Shown piece by piece: positions 7,349 through 14,490 of a DNA stretch of 44,511 nucleotides. Every line of letters starts with the position of its first letter. The first letter of the stretch is position 1. The translations under genes and the position numbers were made by a program. The notes beneath the pieces are model-generated. The model ran no database searches, was not told where the DNA came from, and saw only the letters and a list, made by a program, of their open reading frames with translations. Source of the stretch: Rhizobium sp. (lineage in GTDB: Bacteria > Pseudomonadota > Alphaproteobacteria > Rhizobiales > Rhizobiaceae); assembly GCA_002796995.1 (NCBI GenBank), contig PEKW01000011.1, positions 1-44,511 on the forward strand. Reading direction: 5' to 3'.

Positions 7349-8665
7349 TTACAGCTCGCCCGCTTCTTCCAGAATCTCGGTTGCCTTCTGCGCCGCGGCG
7401 TCGAGGGCCTCCTTCGAGGTCTTGTCGCCGAGGATGGCGGCCTGGAGTTCCGGGTAGACGGCGTTCGAGATCTCGATCCAGGACGGGGTCTGCGGAACCG
7501 GGAAGGCGTGCTGGGCGGCTTCCTGGAAGGCGCTCAGGACTTCCTTCTTGTAGGGATCATCAGCCGCTTCGGCGATATCCCATTCCCAGACGGCGGTGCG
7601 GGTCGGCAGCGGGCCGGCGGCGGCTTCGAGCTTCTGGCTGTCCTCGTTGGTGAGGAACCAGACGAGCGAGGCGGCGGCGTCCTTGCTGGCGCAGCTTTCC
7701 GTGACCGAGAAGCCGTGGTGACCGGACCAGCCGGTACGCTTGCCGGACGAACCGGCCGGCTGCACCTTCACTCCGACATTGCCGGCGACCTTGGAGGACT
7801 TCGGGTCGTTGAAGAAGGTCGCCCAGCCAGGCCAGTCGAGGTTGACCGCGATGGTGCCGGAGGCAAAGCCCTGGCCGAGATCGTCCCAGAGATAGTTGGT
7901 CGTGCCGGCCGGAACGGCCTTGGCCTTGTAGAGATTGACGAACCAGTCGAGGGCGCGAATGCCGGCTTCGGAGTTGAAGGCGGGCTTGCCGTCGGCGTCG
8001 AGATATTCGCCGCCTTCGGCCACGACCATTTCATAGAAGCGGCCGTTGATGGCCTCTTCCTTGCCGGCGAACTGCGTGCCGTAGAAATCCGGCGGGCTGG
8101 AGAAGAAGGTCGCCTGGTCGGTCACCTGGGCCCAGGTATCCGGCGGAGCGAGGTCATAGCCGAACTTGGCCTTGAAGGCGGTCTTCTTGGCTTCGTCCTG
8201 GTAGAGGCTCTTCTGGTAGTAGAGAGCGGACACGTCGAACTGCGCGCGCGGCAACATGACCAGCTTGCCGTCGAGCGTCGAGGCCTTGATGTTGGCCGGC
8301 ACGAAGGCATCGACTTCTTCCTTCGGCACGAGAACCGAGAGGTCGGTATAGATGTCCGGGTACTGCGGGGCAAACGAGGAGTGGTTGGAACCGACGCACC
8401 AGGAAATGCTGCCCGTGGCGATGTCCGACTTGATCTCCTTGTCGAGTTCGAAATGGTTTTTCTTGGAAATGACGTTGACCTTGGCGCCCGTCGCCTTCTC
8501 CCATTCGGCGATGCGGGCGTAGAGGGCCTCGTACTGCTGTCCACCGATCAGCTTGGCGTCGATGGTCACGCCGTCAAACTTGCCAGGCAGATCGGCCGCG
8601 CCGACCGTTCCCGCCCAAGCACACATCAATGCGCCGGCTGCTACGCCGGTCAAAAGCTTTGGCAT
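7349..8665 (-). CDS. Sugar ABC transporter periplasmic substrate-binding protein
   Basis: A 438-residue extracellular solute-binding protein of the CUT1 type. The start MPKLLTGVAAGALMC follows a GGGAGGAG ribosome site and opens a signal peptide ending near AGTVGAA-DLPG. The mature part carries type I binding-protein features such as the YYQKSLYQDEA hinge region and a DWPGWATFFND segment likely near the sugar site. It is the first gene of the leftward catabolic operon; a 152-base divergent promoter region with inverted repeats separates it from the IclR gene. The ligand is inferred to be a 6-deoxy sugar or related sugar because the operon continues with a dehydratase and mutarotase. Confidence 0.92.
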   Translation of the reverse strand: MPKLLTGVAAGALMCAWAGTVGAADLPGKFDGVTIDAKLIGGQQYEALYARIAEWEKATGAKVNVISKKNHFELDKEIKSDIATGSISWCVGSNHSSFAPQYPDIYTDLSVLVPKEEVDAFVPANIKASTLDGKLVMLPRAQFDVSALYYQKSLYQDEAKKTAFKAKFGYDLAPPDTWAQVTDQATFFSSPPDFYGTQFAGKEEAINGRFYEMVVAEGGEYLDADGKPAFNSEAGIRALDWFVNLYKAKAVPAGTTNYLWDDLGQGFASGTIAVNLDWPGWATFFNDPKSSKVAGNVGVKVQPAGSSGKRTGWSGHHGFSVTESCASKDAAASLVWFLTNEDSQKLEAAAGPLPTRTAVWEWDIAEAADDPYKKEVLSAFQEAAQHAFPVPQTPSWIEISNAVYPELQAAILGDKTSKEALDAAAQKATEILEEAGEL

Positions 8666-8714
8666 TTTCTCCTCCCAAGTGGCTTTCGCCTCAGCTCTCA
8701 CCAATAAGAGCTTC

Positions 8715-8788
8715 ATTCATATACAAACCATTTATTCATCTAGCGTCAAGCGCAAAGTATTGCGAGGCGTTAATTCTGCGTATATGAA
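8715..8788. promoter_or_regulatory. Divergent promoter region with inverted repeat, likely IclR operator
   Basis: TTCATATAC at 8716-8724 is matched by its reverse complement GTATATGAA at 8780-8788 in the AT-rich gap between the binding-protein gene and the IclR gene. Read on the minus strand, the left copy is TTTGTATATGAAT, close to the ATTCGTATTTGAAT and ATTCTTATTTGAAT sites in front of two other genes of the island. It is probably the operator of the adjacent IclR-type regulator. Confidence 0.5.
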
Positions 8789-8817
8789 GGGAACGCTTCA
8801 CTGAAGGGGATCGCAGC

Positions 8818-9609
8818 GTGACCGAAGACGAGAATGACCGCTATCGCGCGCCGGCGCTCGACAAGGGCCTGGACATTCTCGAGCTGCTGGCGGCGGTGGA
8901 TGGTGGGCTGACCCAGGCGGAAATCGCCAAGCGGCTGGATCGCAGCACCAATGAATTCTATCGCATGCTCGACCGCCTGGTGAAGCGTGGCTACGTCACC
9001 CGCATCGACGGTGACCGCTTTGCGCTGACCCTCAAGCTGTTCGGCCTCGCGCAGTTGCACGCCCCGGTGCGCCGGCTGGCGTCCTTCGCCATTCCGCTGA
9101 TGCGGGAGCTGGCCGAGGCCACCCGCCAGGCCAACCAGCTCGTGGTGTTCGATCGGGGCTATCCGGTGGTCATCGCCCAGCAGGAAGCGCCCGGCTACTG
9201 GGGGATCTCCATCCGCGTCGGCTCGCGGATCAGCCTGTTCGACACCGGTTCCGGCCATGTGCTGCTCGCCTTCCGCACCAAGGAGGAGCGCGAGATGATG
9301 ATCGCCGAAAACCTCGGCAGCAGCGGCGACCAGGCCAAGGTCACCCCGGAATTCATGGCCCGTCTCGATCAGATCCGCAGTCGTGGCTACGAGATGATGC
9401 CGAGCGCCCAGACGGCGGGCGTCATCAACCTTTCGGCGCCTGTTCTCGGAGCCGACGGCAAGGCGATCGCGGCGCTGACCGTGCCCTATATCACGCTGAT
9501 CAACGCGCCCGGCGCTCCCGACATCACCAACACGATTCACCTCGTGGTGGAGACGACGCGCAAGCTGTCGGAAATGGCCGGTTCCGACTTCACGACCGAG
9601 GCCCGCTAG
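8818..9609 (+). CDS. IclR-family transcriptional regulator
   Basis: A 263-residue protein with an N-terminal winged helix (about 12-70, KGLDILELLAAVDGGLTQAEIAKRLDR with the recognition helix near STNEFYRMLDRL) and a C-terminal IclR effector domain (about 85-255). The start is GTG with an AGGGGA ribosome site 7 bases upstream. It diverges from the transporter/catabolic operon and lies 72 bases before an amidohydrolase gene on the same strand. IclR proteins bind small carboxylates or sugar-derived acids; here a pathway intermediate is the likely effector. Similar near-palindromes in front of three transcripts are probably its binding sites. Confidence 0.93.
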   Translation: MTEDENDRYRAPALDKGLDILELLAAVDGGLTQAEIAKRLDRSTNEFYRMLDRLVKRGYVTRIDGDRFALTLKLFGLAQLHAPVRRLASFAIPLMRELAEATRQANQLVVFDRGYPVVIAQQEAPGYWGISIRVGSRISLFDTGSGHVLLAFRTKEEREMMIAENLGSSGDQAKVTPEFMARLDQIRSRGYEMMPSAQTAGVINLSAPVLGADGKAIAALTVPYITLINAPGAPDITNTIHLVVETTRKLSEMAGSDFTTEAR

Positions 9610-9617
9610 GGCTGAAA

Positions 9618-9631
9618 ATTCGTATTTGAAT
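9618..9631. promoter_or_regulatory. Putative IclR-type operator before the lactonase gene
   Basis: ATTCGTATTTGAAT has outer ATTC/GAAT palindromic ends and lies between the IclR stop and the amidohydrolase start. It differs in one base from ATTCTTATTTGAAT at 12904-12917, upstream of the CoA-transferase. Its position suggests the lactonase gene has its own regulated promoter. Confidence 0.45.
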
Positions 9632-9681
9632 AGATCGTTCTTCTGTGGCACCTTTCCGCCGGTTTCGAGGAGGAGGCCCCA

Positions 9682-10515
9682 ATGATCGTCGATACCCATC
9701 TGCACCTGATCTACCGCAGCCGGCTTGCCTATCCCTGGCTCTCGTCCGTGCCTCCGCTCGACGCCGACTTCACCTACGACCTCTATGAGCGCGAAGCGCG
9801 CCGGCTCGGCATCGTCTCGGCTCTGCACATGGAGGTGGATGTGGCGCCGGACCAGATCGAACGGGAGACGGATTTCGTCGCCGAACTCGGCGGCCACGAG
9901 GGCAACCTGCTGGCCGGCGCCATCGCCTCGTGCCGACCGGAAGATCCGGACTTTGCCACCTATCTCGAGCGTGCGCGCGCCAATCCTTTTGTGAAGGGCT
10001 TTCGTCGTGTGCTGCACGTGATGCCGGACGATCTGTCCGAGGGGACGCTGTTTCGCGAGAACATCAAACGTCTTGCCGGTACCGGCCTGACCTTCGACCT
10101 CTGCGTCCTGCCGCATCAGATCGGCAAGGCGATGGCGCTCGCCGATCTGGCACCGGATGTGTCCTTCGTGCTCGACCATTGCGGGGTGCCGGACGTCAAG
10201 GGCGGCGGGTTCGACGTGTGGAAGGGGCCGATCGCCGAGATCGCCCGACGCCCCAATGTCACGGTCAAGCTCTCCGGACTGCCTGCCTATGGCGCGGAGA
10301 ACTGGACGCTGGAAGACCTGAAGCCCTATTTCGACCAGGTGGCGGAGAGCTTCGGCTTTGCCCGCATGGTCTGGGGTAGCGACTGGCCGGTCTGCACGCT
10401 GGGTGGCGGGCTGTCCACCTGGATCGGTGCCACGCATGCGCTGCTGTCGGGCGTGCGCCTGGAGGAACGAAGCCGCGTTCTCTCCGGCAATGCCCGGGCG
10501 CTCTGGAAGCTCTGA
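9682..10515 (+). CDS. Amidohydrolase, L-fuconolactonase-like (sugar lactone hydrolase)
   Basis: This 277-residue protein belongs to the amidohydrolase group that includes L-fuconolactone and 4-sulfomuconolactone hydrolases. The metal-site H-x-H is DTHLHL at residues 4-9, the barrel continues with FVLDHCGVPD (about 163-172), and the conserved Asp lies in MVWGSDWPV (about 231-239). The start follows a strong GAGGAGGAGG site. The likely reaction is hydrolysis of the aldono-lactone made by the sugar dehydrogenase, giving the acid used by the enolase-superfamily dehydratase on the opposite strand. It ends 23 bases before the convergent binding-protein-like gene. Confidence 0.88.
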   Translation: MIVDTHLHLIYRSRLAYPWLSSVPPLDADFTYDLYEREARRLGIVSALHMEVDVAPDQIERETDFVAELGGHEGNLLAGAIASCRPEDPDFATYLERARANPFVKGFRRVLHVMPDDLSEGTLFRENIKRLAGTGLTFDLCVLPHQIGKAMALADLAPDVSFVLDHCGVPDVKGGGFDVWKGPIAEIARRPNVTVKLSGLPAYGAENWTLEDLKPYFDQVAESFGFARMVWGSDWPVCTLGGGLSTWIGATHALLSGVRLEERSRVLSGNARALWKL

Positions 10516-10538
10516 CGGTTGTTCCTTGGCAGAACCCG

Positions 10539-11678
10539 CTAGTCGCGAAAGCTCGCCCGAAATCCGTCGTTCAAGCGATCGATTGCGGTGCGCACCGAGA
10601 TCGCGCCGGTGACCGCGTCGTTGACGATGTGCGAGGCCGCCTCCTGGAAGGGCATGTAGCCATTGTGCCGGGGGCGCAGCCAGGCGCCTTCGAGCGTCGC
10701 CCGCGTGCCGCGATAGAAGTCGAGCGTCGCGGCATTGGCGTCCGCGCTCTCCCACCCGGCAGCGTGTCCGGGCTGGCCACCGGAGCGCCAGTAGAGGTCG
10801 GCCTGAACCGCTCCGCCGGCAATCCAGTAGGCAAAGTCGATCGCCGCCTCGCGCTCCTTGGAAAGGGTTGACACCGCAATGCCGGTGCCGCCCAGCGCCG
10901 AGCCGACGGGGCCATTCCTGCCGGCCGCCGCCATGTCGGTGAAGGCGATGCGCCGGTCGCGGAACCCGTCCAGCGAATAGCTGACATAGCCGTAGATCAG
11001 CGGTGAGACCGCAATTGCCGAATGGCGCTCGCCCATCCGGTCCAGCACGGCGATCGGGTCCATGGTCAGGCAGGCCGGATCGATCAGGGCGGCAAGCTCC
11101 CGGATCATTTCGAGCGCAGAGGTTGCTGCCTCTTCGTCGACGAAGGGTCTGTCCCTTTCGACCGCGCAGGGGTGGCCGAGATTGCCGGTCAGCGTGAACA
11201 GCGTCATCAGCGAATGCGGGGGGCGAAGCGGCAGCAGGACAAGGCCGGCCCGCGCCAGATCCAACACCTCGGCCCAGCGGGCCGGAGCCGTGCTGATCAG
11301 GTCGGGTCGATAGGCGAGAACCTGTGTCGCCGCGTCGATCGGGAAGGCCCACTGGCGACCCTGCCAGTTGTAGCTCGGGAAGGATGCGCCAACGGAGCCC
11401 GCCGCGAGGTCGGCGAAAGCCTCAGCGCGTTCGGGCAGGTCGAGGGGAGCGAGGCAGCCCTCCGCGGTGATCTGACCGACATGGGGGTGGTCGATGACGA
11501 TCAGATCATACCGGCGCGCCAGTTCTTCGACGGGAAAGCTCTCGAAATCCTGGAGCGAGCGCTTGTCCCATTCGATTTCGACGCCTGTCTTTTCGCGCCA
11601 GTCGGCCGAGCAGGCGACCATCGGGTCATAGCCGCGCGGATGGCTCCAGGTCATGCCCTTCAGGCGGATCCGGCTCAT
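10539..11678 (-). CDS. Solute-binding-protein-like protein without signal peptide
   Basis: This 379-residue protein has the overall features of an extracellular sugar-binding protein (YDLIVIDHPHVGQI, TQVLAYRPDLI, GGTGIAVSTLSKEREAAIDFAYWI), but it begins MSRIRLKGMTWSHPRGYDP. There is no hydrophobic signal segment or Tat motif, so it is probably cytoplasmic. The start ATG overlaps the stop of the CoA-transferase gene by ATGA, so the two are translationally coupled. No upstream in-frame segment adds a signal peptide, because that DNA is the CoA-transferase gene. Its role is unknown; it could bind a CoA-transferase substrate or act as a sensor. Confidence 0.85.
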   Translation of the reverse strand: MSRIRLKGMTWSHPRGYDPMVACSADWREKTGVEIEWDKRSLQDFESFPVEELARRYDLIVIDHPHVGQITAEGCLAPLDLPERAEAFADLAAGSVGASFPSYNWQGRQWAFPIDAATQVLAYRPDLISTAPARWAEVLDLARAGLVLLPLRPPHSLMTLFTLTGNLGHPCAVERDRPFVDEEAATSALEMIRELAALIDPACLTMDPIAVLDRMGERHSAIAVSPLIYGYVSYSLDGFRDRRIAFTDMAAAGRNGPVGSALGGTGIAVSTLSKEREAAIDFAYWIAGGAVQADLYWRSGGQPGHAAGWESADANAATLDFYRGTRATLEGAWLRPRHNGYMPFQEAASHIVNDAVTGAISVRTAIDRLNDGFRASFRD

Positions 11679-12835
11679 TGGGCAAACTCCGCCCTGATCC
11701 GGGCCGTGTGCTCGCCGACCAGCGGCGCAGCACGGCCGCCCTTCGGCCGTTCGCCGTTGACCCGGACCGGACAGCAGGTGGTCCCGATCGAGACATCGTC
11801 CTCGCGGGTCACGGTCTGCAGCATGTCCAGCAGCTTGAAGCCCTCGCTGTCGAGCAGTTCCGGCCAGTCGAGGACCTTGGAGCACCAGATGTCGGCCGGT
11901 TCGAGGATCGAAAGCCAGTGGTCGACGGTGTCGGTGGCGATGTGGTCCGCAATGATCCTCTTGATGTCGTCGCGGCGGGTGAACCAGGACTTGGCGTCGT
12001 CGCGGAAGGGTGCAAGCGCCTCGATGCCGAGCAGGTCCTGCAGACGGCCGATCGGGGTCATCGCAATTGCCAGATAGCCGTCGGCCGTGGGATAGACGCC
12101 GTAGGGCGCGGACAGGTAGGCATTGGCGTTGCGGAAGGTCGATCGCTTGGGAAGCCGCCTGCCGTCGTTCAGATGCGTGGTCAGCAGTTCGAACTGCAGG
12201 TCGACCAGGCTTTCGAGCAGGCTCGTCTGCACATGCGCGCCCCTGCCGGAAATGCCGCGGCGGACGAGGGCGGCCAGAATGCCCTGGCAGGCATTGGCAC
12301 CGGCCAGCATGTCGGCGATCGACAGGCCGAGCGGCACCGGCCCCTCGCCCTCGTCGCCGTTCAACCACATGACCCCGGAGCGGGCCTGCGCCAGCAGGTC
12401 CTGGCCGGGGCGCATGACCCAGGGGCCTTCCTCGCCGTAGCCGCTGATCGAGGCGTAGACGATCTTCGGATTGATGGCTTTCACCGCTTCGTAGTCCAGC
12501 CCTAGCCGCTCGATGACGCCGGGGCGGAAATTCTGGATCAGCACGTCGGCGTGCGCCAGAAGTGAGCGCAGAAAGGCGAGGTCTTCCGCGTTCTTCAGGT
12601 CGATGCCGAGGCTCTCCTTGCCCCGGTTGATCGCGTGGAAGATGGTCGAGTCGCCGCCGACTTCGGTGTCGCTGAGATAAAGCCGACGGGACAGGTCGCC
12701 GCCATCCGGGCGCTCGATCTTGATCACTCTGGCGCCGAGATCCAGCAGCCGCAGCGAACAATAGGGGCCCGACAGAAACTGGCTCATGTCTACCACCGTC
12801 AGACCTTCAAGCGGCAGGCCGCCTTCTTCCTGCAT
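11675..12835 (-). CDS. Class III CoA-transferase (CaiB/BaiF family)
   Basis: This 386-residue protein starts with the family motif GLTVVDMSQFLSGPYCSLRL and contains VIKIERPDGGD and IQNFRPGVIERLGLDY. The catalytic aspartate is Asp175 in LSIADMLAG. Members move CoA between acids such as oxalate/formate, carnitine, mesaconate/citramalate or succinate/malate. The ATG follows a GGGAGGATATGA ribosome site. It is the first gene of a two-gene leftward transcript with the binding-protein-like gene. An ATTCTTATTTGAAT near-palindrome lies about 70 bases upstream. The substrate is unknown; the MaoC-like protein in the neighbouring operon could act on the resulting thioester. Confidence 0.92.
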   Translation of the reverse strand: MQEEGGLPLEGLTVVDMSQFLSGPYCSLRLLDLGARVIKIERPDGGDLSRRLYLSDTEVGGDSTIFHAINRGKESLGIDLKNAEDLAFLRSLLAHADVLIQNFRPGVIERLGLDYEAVKAINPKIVYASISGYGEEGPWVMRPGQDLLAQARSGVMWLNGDEGEGPVPLGLSIADMLAGANACQGILAALVRRGISGRGAHVQTSLLESLVDLQFELLTTHLNDGRRLPKRSTFRNANAYLSAPYGVYPTADGYLAIAMTPIGRLQDLLGIEALAPFRDDAKSWFTRRDDIKRIIADHIATDTVDHWLSILEPADIWCSKVLDWPELLDSEGFKLLDMLQTVTREDDVSIGTTCCPVRVNGERPKGGRAAPLVGEHTARIRAEFAQ

Positions 12836-12903
12836 GTCTCATATCCTCCCATAGCGCCGACCGCCGGCGGACCCCGCGCATTCCCGAGCGCATGAGGGTC
12901 TGA

Positions 12904-12917
12904 ATTCTTATTTGAAT
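12904..12917. promoter_or_regulatory. Putative IclR-type operator before the CoA-transferase gene
   Basis: ATTCTTATTTGAAT matches the site before the lactonase gene at 13 of 14 bases and lies about 70 bases upstream of the CoA-transferase start, in an AT-rich stretch that also contains TTTCACATATG. The position suits a regulated promoter for the leftward CoA-transferase transcript. Confidence 0.45.
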
Positions 12918-13019
12918 TTATCTTTCACATATGGGTGGTCAATTCAAGCGTAAAGTGTGCTCGCGCCGCGCCTGGCGCCGCGGGCGTTCAATTGAGAAAG
13001 TTGGGGCGTAATAAGAGAA

Positions 13020-13226
13020 CTAGTCGGCCAGCAATCCGTCGAACACTTCCAGCATGGCGTCGGCAATGGCCTGCCCGAGTTCTGCAGCCGAGGTCGCCAG
13101 CGCTTCCTCGTTCATGTCCCGTGCCGCCATGGCGAAGGCGGCACCTTCGATCGTCACGATCTCCTGGGCGCGCTGGATCGCCCACAGGGCAAAGTCGCTA
13201 CGGTTGCTGATCTCAGTGGTTTCCAC
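13020..13226 (-). CDS. Small hypothetical protein (68 residues)
   Basis: A short leftward gene with a GTG start (VETTEISNRSDFALWAIQ) preceded by GGAGAG, encoding an acidic, alanine-rich, probably all-helical protein ending EVFDGLLAD. I do not recognise a family. Codon third positions are GC-rich like the neighbours, which supports a real gene. It is divergent from the YtfQ-like binding-protein gene and shares the intervening 200-base promoter region. No membrane segment or metal motif is visible. Confidence 0.5.
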   Translation of the reverse strand: METTEISNRSDFALWAIQRAQEIVTIEGAAFAMAARDMNEEALATSAAELGQAIADAMLEVFDGLLAD

Positions 13227-13296
13227 GGCTGCTCTCCTGATCGCTCTTGGTGCCGAGCTTTATAGCGGATGTGAGCCGGAGCGACAGCCACGAAAC

Positions 13297-13329
13297 ATAT
13301 GCATTTAGAAGTTGCTGTGCAATGCATAT
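13297..13329. promoter_or_regulatory. Inverted repeat upstream of the ytfQ-like operon
   Basis: ATATGCATT at 13297-13305 and AATGCATAT at 13321-13329 are perfect reverse complements with a 15-base spacer. They lie about 100-135 bases upstream of the binding-protein start. They may be the operator of the FadR-type regulator at the end of this operon. Confidence 0.45.
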
Positions 13330-13358
13330 ACACGTTTTTGGCATGAATATTTACATAT

Positions 13359-13370
13359 AATAGTACTATT
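13359..13370. promoter_or_regulatory. Perfect 12-base palindrome AATAGTACTATT
   Basis: A perfect palindrome 60 bases upstream of the ytfQ-like start codon, in a low-GC stretch. Its TAGTACTA core resembles the short GT/AC-centred operators of FadR-type GntR proteins. The position suits repression of the sugar-uptake operon. Confidence 0.45.
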
Positions 13371-13430
13371 GATAGCGTCCCTTCATGCCGGACCTGCGGA
13401 GGGCGGGAACGGCTCTTTGGGAGGAAATCA

Positions 13431-14393
13431 ATGTCTATACTATCCAGGCTCGCGCTCGTCGCGGGCATGACCGCGATGCTGTCTTCAACGGCGCTCGCGG
13501 CAGGTCTGACCGTCGGCTTCTCGCAGATCGGTTCCGAATCCGGCTGGCGCGCCGCGGAAACCTCCGTCACCAAGATGGAAGCCGAAAAGCGAGGCATCGA
13601 CCTCAAGTTCGCCGATGCCCAGCAGAAGCAGGAAAACCAGATCAAGGCGATCCGCGGCTTCATCGCTCAGGGCGTCGATGCCATTCTGGTGGCGCCTGTC
13701 GTCGCGACCGGCTGGGATGCCGTTCTCGGCGAAGCCAAGGACGCCAAGATCCCGGTCATCCTGCTCGACCGCGGCGTCGATGCCGCCGAGGACCTCTACC
13801 TGACCTCGGTCGCGTCGGACCAGGTCGAGGAAGGCCGCGTTGCCGGGCGGTTCCTGGCCGACAGCGTCAAGGACAAGGACTGCAAGGTCGTCGAACTTCA
13901 GGGCACCGTCGGCTCCACGCCGGCGATCAACCGCAAGAAGGGCTTCGAAGAGGCCATTGCCGGCAAGGCGAACATCTCGATCGTTCGCAGCCAGACCGGC
14001 GACTTCACCCGCGCCAAGGGCAAGGAAGTCATGGAAGGCTTCATCAAGGCCGAAAACGGCGGCAAGGACATCTGCGCCGTCTACGCCCACAACGACGACA
14101 TGGCGGTCGGTGCCATCCAGGCGATCAAGGATGCCGGCCTGAAACCCGGCTCGGACATCCTCGTCGTTTCGATCGACGCCGTTCCGGACATCTTCTCGGC
14201 CATGGCCGCCGGCGAGGCGAATGCCACGGTCGAGCTGACGCCGAACATGGCAGGCCCGGCCTTCGACGCGCTCGAAGCCTATCTCAAGGACGGCAAGGCT
14301 CCGGAGAAGTTCATCATCACCGAGTCCAAGCTCTATACGCCGGCCGACAATCCCCAGGGCGAGTACGAAGCCCGCAAGGGTCTCGGTTACTGA
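13431..14393 (+). CDS. ytfQ: Sugar ABC transporter periplasmic binding protein (YtfQ-like, galactofuranose type)
   Basis: A 320-residue periplasmic binding protein of the ribose/galactofuranose group. The signal peptide runs to about STALAA (residue 23), followed by LTVGFSQIGSESGWRAAET, which is characteristic of YtfQ. Other conserved parts are the LLDRGVDAAEDLYLTSVASDQ segment and VYAHNDDMAVGAIQAIKDAG. It delivers a sugar (galactofuranose in E. coli YtfQ) to the ATPase and two permeases encoded downstream. The start follows a GGGAGGAAATCA ribosome site. A strong hairpin follows the stop codon. The subgroup is well supported; the exact ligand is inferred. Confidence 0.93.
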   Translation: MSILSRLALVAGMTAMLSSTALAAGLTVGFSQIGSESGWRAAETSVTKMEAEKRGIDLKFADAQQKQENQIKAIRGFIAQGVDAILVAPVVATGWDAVLGEAKDAKIPVILLDRGVDAAEDLYLTSVASDQVEEGRVAGRFLADSVKDKDCKVVELQGTVGSTPAINRKKGFEEAIAGKANISIVRSQTGDFTRAKGKEVMEGFIKAENGGKDICAVYAHNDDMAVGAIQAIKDAGLKPGSDILVVSIDAVPDIFSAMAAGEANATVELTPNMAGPAFDALEAYLKDGKAPEKFIITESKLYTPADNPQGEYEARKGLGY

Positions 14394-14408
14394 CCGCACG
14401 CAGCAGAG

Positions 14409-14441
14409 AAGGGGGCCGCCGGCATTGCCGGCGACCCCCTT
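14409..14441 (+). terminator. Strong intra-operon hairpin after the binding-protein gene
   Basis: AAGGGGG at 14409-14415 pairs with CCCCCTT at 14435-14441, and GCCGGC at 14418-14423 pairs with 14427-14432 around a 3-base loop. There is no T run afterwards, so full termination is doubtful. It is more likely a partial attenuator or 3' protector that keeps the binding-protein message in excess over the ATPase and permeases. Confidence 0.6.
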
Positions 14442-14490
14442 GCATTGCGTTGTGGGACGGCGAATTATCGCGATCAGCGGAGGGGAGCAT

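Noticed and set aside
8770..11352. 860-codon open frame antisense to the IclR and lactonase genes
   Set aside because: Both sense genes have clear domains and ribosome sites; the antisense frame has no motif and is a by-product of GC bias.
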